Below are positions 16,479-24,682 of a stretch of 64,000 nucleotides of DNA, piece after piece. The notes beneath the pieces were generated by a model that saw nothing but the letters and a program-made list of their open reading frames with translations, did no database searches and had not been told where the DNA came from. Within the stretch, counting starts at the first letter, position 1, and each line of letters starts with the position of its first letter. Source of the DNA: Dyella amyloliquefaciens (GTDB taxonomy: Bacteria; Pseudomonadota; Gammaproteobacteria; Xanthomonadales; Rhodanobacteraceae); assembly GCF_004296575.1 (NCBI RefSeq), contig NZ_SAYT01000001.1:838856-902855 (forward strand). The letters run 5' to 3'. A program made the translations under genes and the position numbers.

Positions 16479-17531
16479 TTAGGAAAGGGGACAGCTGCTT
16501 TCGCGCACGACCAGCTCCACCGGCGCGATCACGGTGCTCGCCGGCGCCTGCGGGTCACGCAGGCGGGCGAGAAGAAGTTCGGCAGCCTGGCGGCCGCGTG
16601 CTCTCGGTGCGGTGGAGAGCGTCGTCAGCGGCGGCACGCTCATGGCGGCCTCGGCGATATCGTCGAAGCCGGTGACGGCGAAATCGCGTCCGGCCTGCAG
16701 GCCGCGCTGGTGCAGGCCGAGGATCAGGCCCAGCGCCACCGCGTCGTTGTAGCAGACCGCCGCGGTCGGCATGCTGCCGCCTTCGAACAGCGCCGGCGTG
16801 GCGCGCACCGCATCGATGCGCGTGGGCGTGCTTTGCACGCGCCAGTGCGGTTCGATCGGAAGTCCGGCCGCCTTCATCGCCTGCACGTAACCGGCATGGC
16901 GTTCGCGCGTGGAGCTGGCGTCGTCATGGCCGCCGAAGAAGGCGATGCGCCGGTGACCACGCGAGATGAGGTGCTCCGTCACCATGCGCGCACCAGGCTG
17001 GTTGTCCAGCATCAGGCGATCCCAGTGCGCGTATTGCGGCAGGCGTCCGCCCAGTTCGCGGTTGAACAGCACCACCGGAAGATGCCCGCCGATGGCGCTG
17101 AGCACGTCACGCGCTTCGCTGCCTTCGGCCGGCGAAAGAATGATGCCGCCCGGACCATGTTCGATCAGCGAACCGAGCACGGCCTGTTCGCGCGTGACCG
17201 ATTCGCCGGTGCTGCCCAGCAAGGTGACGAAGCCCGCTTCGCCCAGGGTTTCGTCCACGCCTGCGGCGAATTCGGCGAAGAACGGATTGGACAGCTCGTT
17301 GACCACCAGCGCGATGCTGGACGACGTGCGTCGACGCAGGTTGGCGGCGGCCCGGTTGTAGACGTAACCCTGCTTGCGCAGCTCTTCTTCCACGCGGGCT
17401 CGCGTGTGCTTGTTCACCAGCGGGCTGCCGCGCAATACCAGCGACACCGTGGCACGCGACACACCGCAGCCGGCAGCGATGTCGCTGAGCGTGGTCTTGC
17501 GGTGGACGGGGGCGGAGCTTTCCGTGGCCAT
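16479..17531 (-). CDS. LacI-family repressor of the mannoside locus
   Basis: LacI/GalR regulator (350 aa). The N-terminal helix-turn-helix and hinge read TLSDIAAGCGVSRATVSLVLRG ... YVYNRAAANLRRRTSSSIALVV; the periplasmic-binding-protein-like effector domain follows. It lies between the mannosidase genes (divergent) and the transporter-kinase-isomerase genes (same strand), so it probably represses both arms and is released by mannose or a mannoside. I chose the ATG at 17531; the longer in-frame start at 17564 is a TTG. A LacI-type palindrome 17-33 bp upstream (17551-17564) suggests autoregulation. The C-terminus is complete. Confidence 0.9.
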   Translation of the reverse strand: MATESSAPVHRKTTLSDIAAGCGVSRATVSLVLRGSPLVNKHTRARVEEELRKQGYVYNRAAANLRRRTSSSIALVVNELSNPFFAEFAAGVDETLGEAGFVTLLGSTGESVTREQAVLGSLIEHGPGGIILSPAEGSEARDVLSAIGGHLPVVLFNRELGGRLPQYAHWDRLMLDNQPGARMVTEHLISRGHRRIAFFGGHDDASSTRERHAGYVQAMKAAGLPIEPHWRVQSTPTRIDAVRATPALFEGGSMPTAAVCYNDAVALGLILGLHQRGLQAGRDFAVTGFDDIAEAAMSVPPLTTLSTAPRARGRQAAELLLARLRDPQAPASTVIAPVELVVRESSCPLS

Positions 17532-17547
17532 GATGTCGGCTTTCCGT

Positions 17548-17567
17548 GAGTTGGAACGATCCAAATG
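17548..17567. promoter_or_regulatory. LacI-type operator before lacI
   Basis: Palindrome TTGGAACGATCCAA (17551-17564) with a central CG, the usual layout of LacI-family operators. Its right half, ATCCAAATG, matches the right half of the other two sites (ATCTAAATC) at 7 of 9 positions. Confidence 0.6.
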
Positions 17568-17640
17568 TAACCTAAATCCTGTGTCGTTTAGCCATATTGC
17601 AATGCGGCATGCATCGTGTCGCGACGAGATGCTACCGTGG

Positions 17641-17660
17641 AATATAAATCGATCTAAATC
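17641..17660. promoter_or_regulatory. LacI-type operator between the two arms
   Basis: AATATAAATCGATCTAAATC, centred on CG, with 6 of 9 positions symmetric. The right half CGATCTAAATC is identical to the site at 24646-24665. Confidence 0.6.
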
Positions 17661-17886
17661 GGGGGAAAACCGCGATCCGTGATTCTTGCCCGCGACGACC
17701 TGGGGCGCGCCGGCGGCTGTCCGGTGGCACCTGGCCGGATGGGCATGGCATGGCTCCGGATGACACCCGTCGGTGAGACGCCCGGGTGGCGTAGGTCCAC
17801 CCGGTTGTCAGTAGGTTCTACAGCGTTATTGGACCGGTTCCTGGCGTGGTAGCCATGAATCCTGCAGCTGTGAGACAGGTATCCAG

Positions 17887-20643
17887 ATGATCGTACCGAA
17901 GCACGCAGGCGAGACACGCAGCAAAGGGAAGTGCAGGCGCCGAACGCGCACGGGGCGATCGGGCTTCTTCACGAGGGCATGCCTGCTCCTGGCACTGATC
18001 CCCGCGCTGGCCTGGTCGGCGCCGCTCACCACGCTCACGCTCGACCAGGGCTGGCAATTCCGCCTTGCGCCGGGTGATGGCGCCGCGGCAACCCATCCCG
18101 AGGTCACCAAGTGGCTGCCGGCCAGCGTGCCGGGCACGGTGCAGACCGACCTGCTGGCCGCCCGCCAGGCGGCCGATCCGTTCTACCGCGACAACGAAGC
18201 GAAGATCCAATGGGTCGGCCTGGCGGATTGGCAGTACCGCACCACCTTCGAGGTCGATGCGGCCACGCTGGCGCGCGAGCACGTGGAACTGGTGCTGGAC
18301 GGCCTGGATACCTATGCGGACGTCTTGTTGAACGGCAACAAGCTGGTCGCGGCCGACAACATGTTCCGCCGATGGCGCGTACCGGTGAAGAACGTGCTGC
18401 GCAAGGGCGAGAACAAGCTGGACGTGCGGCTGTACTCGCCGATCAAGCGCCTGCAGCCGTGGCTGCTCAAGCAGCCCTACGCGTTGCCCGGCGAGTTCGA
18501 CTCGGCCTTTGGCGACGAACCCAAGGGCAAGCAGACGGCCAATTACGTGCGCAAGGCCAATTACCAGTACGGCTGGGATTGGGGCCCGCGCATCGTCACC
18601 GAGGGCATCTGGCAGGACGTGCACCTGGACAGCTGGGATGCGCTGCGCATCGCCGACTTCCACGTGGAGCAGAGCCAGGTCGATCGGGATGCGGCGCATG
18701 TCAGCGCCATGATCGACGTGGATGTCGATGCGAGCCAGCCGCTGACGGTCAACCTGGATGTGCTGGGACCCGACGGCGAAGCCGTGGCCCATCTCGCGCG
18801 GGAAGTGACGGTGGATCCCGGCAATCATCCGATCAGCCTGCCGCTGCGCATCGCCGATCCGCGGCTGTGGTATCCGACGGGTTACGGCGCGCAGGACATG
18901 TACACCTTCAAGGTCACCCTGCGTGACAGCGATGGCGTGCTGCATGGCGCCGAACGGTCGGTGGGCCTGCGTAGCGTCGAACTGCGCAGGCAGCCGGATC
19001 GCTGGGGCAGGAGCTTCGAGTTCGTCGTCAACGGCATCCCCGTGTTCGCCAAGGGCGCGAACCTGATCCCGTTCGACAGCTTTCCATCGCGTGACGCCGC
19101 GTTGCGCATGCACGACATAGTGGCGTCCGCCCGCGATGCCAACATGAACATGCTGCGCGTGTGGGGCGGCGGCTATTACCTGCCGGATCGCTTCTACGAG
19201 CTGGCCGACCGCTTCGGCATCATGGTCTGGCAGGACTTCATGTTCGGCGGCGCGATCCCGCCCAACGACACCGCCTACGTAGAGAACTCGCGCCAGGAAG
19301 CGATCGAACAGGTCAAGCGCTTGCGCAACCATCCCAGCATCGTGCTGTTGTGTGGCAACAACGAGGTGCAGACCGGTTGGGAGTCATGGCCGGATCGCGA
19401 TGCGTTCGCCAAATCGCTGACCGGCAAGGAGCGCGACCTCATCGTCACCGGCATGGTGAACCTGTTCGGCAACGTGCTGCGCGACGTGGTGGCGCGTTAC
19501 GACCACGACGTACCGTACTGGGCAAGCACGCCCAGTACCGACTACGAAGGCCCGGCGAACGTGCCCGACAATGGCGACATGCATTACTGGGACGTGTGGT
19601 CAGGGCAGGCGAAGCCGCTGACGGAGTACCTCAACGTCACGCCGCGCTTCCAGTCGGAATATGGCCTGCAGTCGTTCCCGGTGATGCGAACCATCCGCGC
19701 GTTCGCCGCGCCGGAGGACATGCAGGCCGAGTCGCCGGTCATGCGCGCCCACCAGAAGTACGACAACGGCAATGGCAATAAGCGCCTGCTGCTCTACATC
19801 GAGCGTAGCTACGGCACGCCGCGGGATTTCCCGTCCTTCGTCTACCTCAGCCAGGTGATGCAGGCGCAAGGCATCGAGTTGGCCGCCGAGCACCTGCGTG
19901 CATCGCGGCCTCAGTCGATGGGTTCGCTGTACTGGCAGATCAACGATGTCTGGCCCGGTGCGTCCTGGTCCAGCATCGACTACTACGGTCGCTGGAAGGC
20001 CCTGCAGTTCCATGCGCGGCGCTTCTATGCCCCCTTGCTGGTCGCTGCGCTGAGGCATGACGGCAATACCGCGGTGTCCGTGGTCTCCGATCAGCTGGCG
20101 TCGTTCAGTGGCCACCTGCGCGTGCAGCTGATGGATTTCAGCGGCAAGGTGCTCGATGAGCACAAGCGTGCGGTGAGCGTGCCTTCCCTGAGCAGCGTCC
20201 AGTCGGGCAACTACACGGATGCGCAATTGCTGCATGGCGCCGATCCGCTCGCGGCCTTCGCCGTGTTCGAGCTGACCGATGGCAACGGCGTCGCATCGCG
20301 CAGCCTGGTGTTCTTCGATGAGGCGAAGAACCTCAAGCTGCCGTCGCCGCATATCCGCACGAAGCTGGAGCCGTCGGTGGACGGCTACAAGCTCACCCTT
20401 TCCACCGATGCGCTGGCGCGCGACGTGTGGGTATCGTTCGGCGATATCGACACCGAGATGGACGACAACGCCTTCGACATCCTGCCGGGGCAGAGCGTCA
20501 CGGTCGGCATCAAGAGCAAGGCCTCGCTCGACGACATGCTCCATGGGCTGCAGGTCCAGAACCTCGCAGGCGTGATGCAGGGAGACGCCGTGGTGGGCTC
20601 ATCCATGGAACAACACGGAGCAAGACATGCCATCACGCCGTGA
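17887..20643 (+). CDS. GH2 beta-mannosidase, exported
   Basis: Glycoside hydrolase family 2 beta-mannosidase (918 aa). A hydrophobic signal segment at about residues 30-46 (CLLLALIPALAWSA) follows a basic N-terminus. The order is sugar-binding jelly roll, immunoglobulin-like domain, then TIM barrel. The catalytic acid/base is Glu493 (LLCGNNEVQTGW) and the nucleophile Glu591 (FQSEYGLQSFP). WGGGYYLPDRFYELADRFGIMVWQDFMF is typical of GH2 mannosidases, here shown only as family motif blocks WGGGYY and WQDFMF. It removes the beta-mannose linked to chitobiose in N-glycans or to mannan oligosaccharides. It is first of four mannosidase genes and overlaps the GH125 gene by 17 bp. Other GH2 activities are unlikely given the neighbours. 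Confidence 0.92.
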   Translation: MIVPKHAGETRSKGKCRRRTRTGRSGFFTRACLLLALIPALAWSAPLTTLTLDQGWQFRLAPGDGAAATHPEVTKWLPASVPGTVQTDLLAARQAADPFYRDNEAKIQWVGLADWQYRTTFEVDAATLAREHVELVLDGLDTYADVLLNGNKLVAADNMFRRWRVPVKNVLRKGENKLDVRLYSPIKRLQPWLLKQPYALPGEFDSAFGDEPKGKQTANYVRKANYQYGWDWGPRIVTEGIWQDVHLDSWDALRIADFHVEQSQVDRDAAHVSAMIDVDVDASQPLTVNLDVLGPDGEAVAHLAREVTVDPGNHPISLPLRIADPRLWYPTGYGAQDMYTFKVTLRDSDGVLHGAERSVGLRSVELRRQPDRWGRSFEFVVNGIPVFAKGANLIPFDSFPSRDAALRMHDIVASARDANMNMLRVWGGGYYLPDRFYELADRFGIMVWQDFMFGGAIPPNDTAYVENSRQEAIEQVKRLRNHPSIVLLCGNNEVQTGWESWPDRDAFAKSLTGKERDLIVTGMVNLFGNVLRDVVARYDHDVPYWASTPSTDYEGPANVPDNGDMHYWDVWSGQAKPLTEYLNVTPRFQSEYGLQSFPVMRTIRAFAAPEDMQAESPVMRAHQKYDNGNGNKRLLLYIERSYGTPRDFPSFVYLSQVMQAQGIELAAEHLRASRPQSMGSLYWQINDVWPGASWSSIDYYGRWKALQFHARRFYAPLLVAALRHDGNTAVSVVSDQLASFSGHLRVQLMDFSGKVLDEHKRAVSVPSLSSVQSGNYTDAQLLHGADPLAAFAVFELTDGNGVASRSLVFFDEAKNLKLPSPHIRTKLEPSVDGYKLTLSTDALARDVWVSFGDIDTEMDDNAFDILPGQSVTVGIKSKASLDDMLHGLQVQNLAGVMQGDAVVGSSMEQHGARHAITP

Positions 20644-22066
20644 TGTATTGAAATGGTTTGGCGCTGCCGCCGTCTCGGCGGCGACGCTGGACATCACGCC
20701 AGCACGCGCGTTGGCGGGCGGAACGTCGCCCTATGCGAGCCAGCGTCCGCCCGTGGGCAAGCGCAAGTTCGTCAGTCGCGCCGTCGAGCAGCAGCTGGCC
20801 GCGGTGAAGGCCGGCATCGCCGATCCCAAGCTCGCCTGGATGTTCGAGAACTGCTATCCGAACACGCTCGACACCACGGTGGAGCTGGGCACGCTCGACG
20901 GCAAGCCCGATACCTTCGTGATCACCGGTGACATCAACGCCATGTGGCTGCGCGATTCGTCGGCGCAGGTGTCGCCGTACCTGTCGCTGGCAAAGCAGGA
21001 TCCCGCGCTGCAACGTTTGTTCCGTGGCCTGATCCGGCGGCAAGCGCGTTGCATCCGTATCGATCCTTATGCGAATGCGTTCATGCCCGACCCTCAAGCG
21101 CAGCCGCTGTCGTGGTCACTGCACGACGACACGGACATGAAACCCGGCGTGGGCGAGCGCAAGTGGGAAATCGACTCGCTGTGCTATCCGATCCGCCTCG
21201 CGCATGGTTACTGGCAGGCGACAGGGGACACCGAGCCGTTCGACGACGACTGGCGCGACGCGATGGCGCGCGTGCTCAAGACCTTCCGCGAGCAGCAGCG
21301 CAAGGACGGTCACGGGCCGTATCATTTCCAGCGTCCGTCCAAGATCCCCACCGATACCCTGATGCTGGACGGCTACGGCAATCCGGCGCGGCCGAACGGG
21401 ATGATCCATTCCATGTTCCGGCCGTCCGACGACGCCTGCCTGTACCCGTTGTTCGTGCCCGCGAACCTGTTCGCCGTCACCAGCCTGCGCCAGCTGGCGC
21501 AGATGATCCGAGCGATCCATCGCGATGAATCGTTCGCCGCCGAGTGCACGGCGCTGGCCGACGAGGTGGAGCAGGCGGTGCATCGCGATGGCCGCATGCG
21601 CGACGAGAACGGCCAGGAACACTGGGCCTACGAGATCGACGGTTACGGCAATCGGGTCTTCATGGATGACGCCAACGCACCCAGCCTGCTGAGCCTGGCC
21701 TACCTGGGCTGCTGCGATCGCAAGGACCCCTTGTACCAGCGCACGCGCGAGCGCGTGTGGAGCACGCACAACCCCTACTTCTTCAAGGGTAGTGCCGCCG
21801 AAGGCATCGGCGGCCCGCATGAGGGCTTGCGCATGATCTGGCCGATGTCCCTGATGATGTACGCGCAGACCAGCGACGATCCCGCCCGCATCCGCCAGTG
21901 CCTGCGCTGGTTGCGCGACACCGATGCGAACACCGGCTTCATGCACGAAACCTTCGACCAGGATGATCCGACGCATTTCACGCGCGCCTGGTTCGCCTGG
22001 GCCAATACCTTGTTCGGCGAGCTGATCGTCGATCTTCATCGGACGCAACCGGCGCTGCTGCGCTGA
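20627..22066 (+). CDS. GH125 exo-alpha-1,6-mannosidase, Tat-exported
   Basis: Family GH125 metal-independent exo-alpha-mannosidase (479 aa). A twin-arginine signal is visible at the start (SRRDVLKWFGAAAVSAATL). Family landmarks are DINAMWLRDSSAQV, DPYANAFMPD, WEIDSLCYPIRLA, DACLYPLFVPANL and the late ANTLFGELIVDL. GH125 enzymes act on alpha-1,6-mannosides exposed after GH92 enzymes have trimmed the branches. The gene overlaps the GH2 gene by 17 bp, so the two are coupled. Export by the Tat route implies folding before export; the same holds for the next gene. Confidence 0.92.
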   Translation: MPSRRDVLKWFGAAAVSAATLDITPARALAGGTSPYASQRPPVGKRKFVSRAVEQQLAAVKAGIADPKLAWMFENCYPNTLDTTVELGTLDGKPDTFVITGDINAMWLRDSSAQVSPYLSLAKQDPALQRLFRGLIRRQARCIRIDPYANAFMPDPQAQPLSWSLHDDTDMKPGVGERKWEIDSLCYPIRLAHGYWQATGDTEPFDDDWRDAMARVLKTFREQQRKDGHGPYHFQRPSKIPTDTLMLDGYGNPARPNGMIHSMFRPSDDACLYPLFVPANLFAVTSLRQLAQMIRAIHRDESFAAECTALADEVEQAVHRDGRMRDENGQEHWAYEIDGYGNRVFMDDANAPSLLSLAYLGCCDRKDPLYQRTRERVWSTHNPYFFKGSAAEGIGGPHEGLRMIWPMSLMMYAQTSDDPARIRQCLRWLRDTDANTGFMHETFDQDDPTHFTRAWFAWANTLFGELIVDLHRTQPALLR

Positions 22067-22111
22067 CCTGCTCTTCCATCGGCAACGTCAATTCCAGGAG
22101 TACCGTTCCAC

Positions 22112-24556
22112 ATGGTTTCCCGTCGACAATTCCTCCAAGGCGTGGGTGCGCTTGCGGTGCTCGGCAGCCCGCTGTCGTCGCTCGCGACGAGCGTGGCCAG
22201 CGCGGTCGCCGCGCAAAAGACGGCCGCAGGCGCTGGCGTCTTGGGTGCCCAGGGTGTTTCGTCCTATGTCGACGTGTTCGTCGGCACCGGTGGACACGGC
22301 CATACCTATCCCGGTGCGACGGTGCCTTACGGCATGGTGCAGCTGAGCCCGGATACCAACGATGCGGGCTGGGACGCGAGCTCGGGCTATCACCAGGGCG
22401 ATGGCTCGATCATGGGCTTTTCGCATACGCATCTCAGCGGCACCGGTGCCAGCGACATGCTCGACGTGCTGGTCATGCCGGCACAGGGACCGGTGATGTT
22501 GCAGCCCGGTGAGCGCGGCCTGCCGGATGAGAATTACCAGTCGCGATTCGACGGCGTGACGGCGTCGCAGCGCCTGCCGGCGGACAGCAAGGGCGTGCCG
22601 GGCAAGGGCTATCGCTCACGCTACGACCAGGCGTCGGAACAGGCGCAGCCGGGCTACTACCGCGTGCATCTCACCGACCACAACATCCTGGCCGAGCTCA
22701 CGGCGACCCCGCGCGTGGGCGTGCATCGTTACACCTTCCACGGCAAGGGCGACGGACACCTGCTGGTCGACCTCGCCCACGGATTCCACGACGGCGCGAC
22801 GGTTCCGTGTGCGGTGACGGATGCGCAGCTGCGCGTGGTCGGCAACGACACCCTGGTAGGCGCGCGTCGCGTGCACCAATGGGCGAACGGCCGTTACCTG
22901 TACTTCGCGATGAAGCTGTCGCGTCCGTTCTCGAAAGCAACGCTCTACTCCGAAGACGTGGCGCTGGCGGAAGGCTCGAAGGAGGCCGATGGCACGCACC
23001 TGAAGGCCGCGTTGCACATCAAGCGCGCGTCGCACGCGCCGCTGCTGGTCAAGGTAGGCATCTCGGCGGTCGACATCGACGGTGCGCTGAAGAACCTCGA
23101 GGCGGAAGTGCCCGCATGGGACTTCGAGCTTGCGCAGCGCACCGCCGCCGAAGCATGGGAGCACGAGCTCAGCCGCATCCGTATCGAGTCCTCCTCGCAG
23201 CCGGTGCTGCGCGCGTTCTACAGCTCGCTGTACCACACCATGCTGGCGCCCACGCTGTTCGGCGACGTGGATGGCCGCTATCGCGGCATGGACCTCGCGG
23301 TTCATCAGTTGCCGAGCGGCCAGAACAACTACAGCACCTATTCGCTGTGGGACACCTACCGTGCGTTGCATCCCTTGCTCACGTTGTTCCAGCCCGATCG
23401 CGTACCCGACCTGGTCAACGGCCTGGTGCGCATGGCGGCGGAGAGCCCGCAGGGCCCGCCGGTATGGCCGCTGCAGGGCGTGGAGACCGGCTGCATGATC
23501 GGTTATCACTCTGCCGTGGTGCTCGCCGAAGCACAGGCGAAGGGCTTCAAGGGCATCGACTTCGAGCGCGCCTGGCCGATCTTCCGCCGTCGTGCGATGG
23601 AGGACGATTACCGTGGCCTGCCGTTCTACCGGCATCTTGGCTACATCCCCAGCGACAAGGAACCCGAGGCGGTCAGCAAGACGCTCGAATACGCCTACGA
23701 CGACTGGGCGATGGCGCAGCTGGCCGAGGGTGCTGGCGCGAAGGGGGATGCCGCGGCGCTTCGCCAGCGATCGCGCAACTATCGCAACGTGTTCGACAAG
23801 AAGCTCAATTTCGTGCGTCCGCGCGACAGCGAAGGGCAGTGGCTGGAACCGTTCGATCCGCGCGGCATGGGTCACTCGAGCCAGTGGCGCGACTTTACCG
23901 AGTCCAACGCGTGGCAGGCGACCTTCCTCAACCAGCACGACCTGTACGCCTACATGGAGATGTTCGGCGGACAGCAGGTGTTCGAACGCAAGCTGGACGA
24001 GCTGTTCACCACGAGCTCGGACCTGCCCGCCGACGCGCCGCCGGATATCGCCGGCATGGTGGGCCAGTACGCGCATGGCAACGAGCCCAGCCATCACGTG
24101 GCCTACCTGTACGCGTACACCGGTTCGCACCACAAGACGCAGGCGCGCGTGCGCATGTTGCTGGAAACCATGTATCCGGCCGAACCCGATGGCCTCGCCG
24201 GCAACGAGGACTGCGGCCAGATGAGCGCGTGGTACGTGATGGGTGCGCTGGGCCTGTATGCCGTCGATCCGGTGAGCACCAACTACGTGTTCGGCAGTCC
24301 GCTGCTGGATCGCGCGGAGATCGCGCTGTCCGGTGATCGCAAGCTGGTGATCCAGGCCCATGGGAATGGACCGGGCCAGGCGTACATCCAGTCCGTGCAG
24401 TGGAACGGCAAGCCGTGGACGCGCAGCTGGATCAGCCATGCCGAACTCGCCGCCGGCGGCACGCTGGAGTTCCAGATGGGGGCCACGCCGAATACCAAGT
24501 TTGGTGCGGCCGCCGCCGACCGCCCGCCGGCGTTCGGCAAGCCGGCGACCGCCTAG
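22112..24556 (+). CDS. GH92 alpha-mannosidase, Tat-exported (paralogue 1)
   Basis: Calcium-dependent exo-alpha-mannosidase of family GH92 (814 aa). It has a textbook twin-arginine signal (VSRRQFLQGVGALAVLG). GH92 landmarks are FVGTGGHGHTYPGATVPYGM, GFSHTHLSGTGASD, SLWDTYRALHPL, HGNEPSHH and the late block GLAGNEDCGQMSAWYV, which carries the probable acidic catalytic/calcium-site residues. It begins 45 bp after the GH125 gene. Compared with paralogue 2 it has GNED rather than GNDD in that block and uses Tat rather than Sec, so the two probably cleave different alpha linkages (1,2 versus 1,3 or 1,4). The specificity split is inference. Confidence 0.92.
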   Translation: MVSRRQFLQGVGALAVLGSPLSSLATSVASAVAAQKTAAGAGVLGAQGVSSYVDVFVGTGGHGHTYPGATVPYGMVQLSPDTNDAGWDASSGYHQGDGSIMGFSHTHLSGTGASDMLDVLVMPAQGPVMLQPGERGLPDENYQSRFDGVTASQRLPADSKGVPGKGYRSRYDQASEQAQPGYYRVHLTDHNILAELTATPRVGVHRYTFHGKGDGHLLVDLAHGFHDGATVPCAVTDAQLRVVGNDTLVGARRVHQWANGRYLYFAMKLSRPFSKATLYSEDVALAEGSKEADGTHLKAALHIKRASHAPLLVKVGISAVDIDGALKNLEAEVPAWDFELAQRTAAEAWEHELSRIRIESSSQPVLRAFYSSLYHTMLAPTLFGDVDGRYRGMDLAVHQLPSGQNNYSTYSLWDTYRALHPLLTLFQPDRVPDLVNGLVRMAAESPQGPPVWPLQGVETGCMIGYHSAVVLAEAQAKGFKGIDFERAWPIFRRRAMEDDYRGLPFYRHLGYIPSDKEPEAVSKTLEYAYDDWAMAQLAEGAGAKGDAAALRQRSRNYRNVFDKKLNFVRPRDSEGQWLEPFDPRGMGHSSQWRDFTESNAWQATFLNQHDLYAYMEMFGGQQVFERKLDELFTTSSDLPADAPPDIAGMVGQYAHGNEPSHHVAYLYAYTGSHHKTQARVRMLLETMYPAEPDGLAGNEDCGQMSAWYVMGALGLYAVDPVSTNYVFGSPLLDRAEIALSGDRKLVIQAHGNGPGQAYIQSVQWNGKPWTRSWISHAELAAGGTLEFQMGATPNTKFGAAAADRPPAFGKPATA

Positions 24557-24645
24557 GCCACCCAGGCCGAGGGTGTCAGGATGCGGCGAGGCCATGCCTC
24601 GCCGCAGAATGCGTTGCAGCGTGCACGGCGTCGTGGACGCTGCTA

Positions 24646-24665
24646 GATTTCAAACGATCTAAATC
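24646..24665. promoter_or_regulatory. LacI-type operator before the second GH92 gene
   Basis: GATTTCAAACGATCTAAATC: perfect GATTT/AAATC arms and a central CG. It lies 17 bp before the ATG and shares CGATCTAAATC with the site at 17641-17660. This suggests the last gene has its own regulated promoter in the 126-bp gap. Confidence 0.65.
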
Positions 24666-24682
24666 TGGTGCAGGGGTATCCG

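Larger units (their letters stand above)
17532..17886. other. Divergent control region of the mannoside locus
   Basis: 355 bp between lacI and the GH2 gene. It contains two operator-like sites (listed separately) and a hairpin CCGGGTGG-N7-CCACCCGG at 17782-17804 in the likely 5' leader of the mannosidase transcript. It is markedly A/T-richer than its flanks between 17550 and 17660. No gene is visible. Confidence 0.6.
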
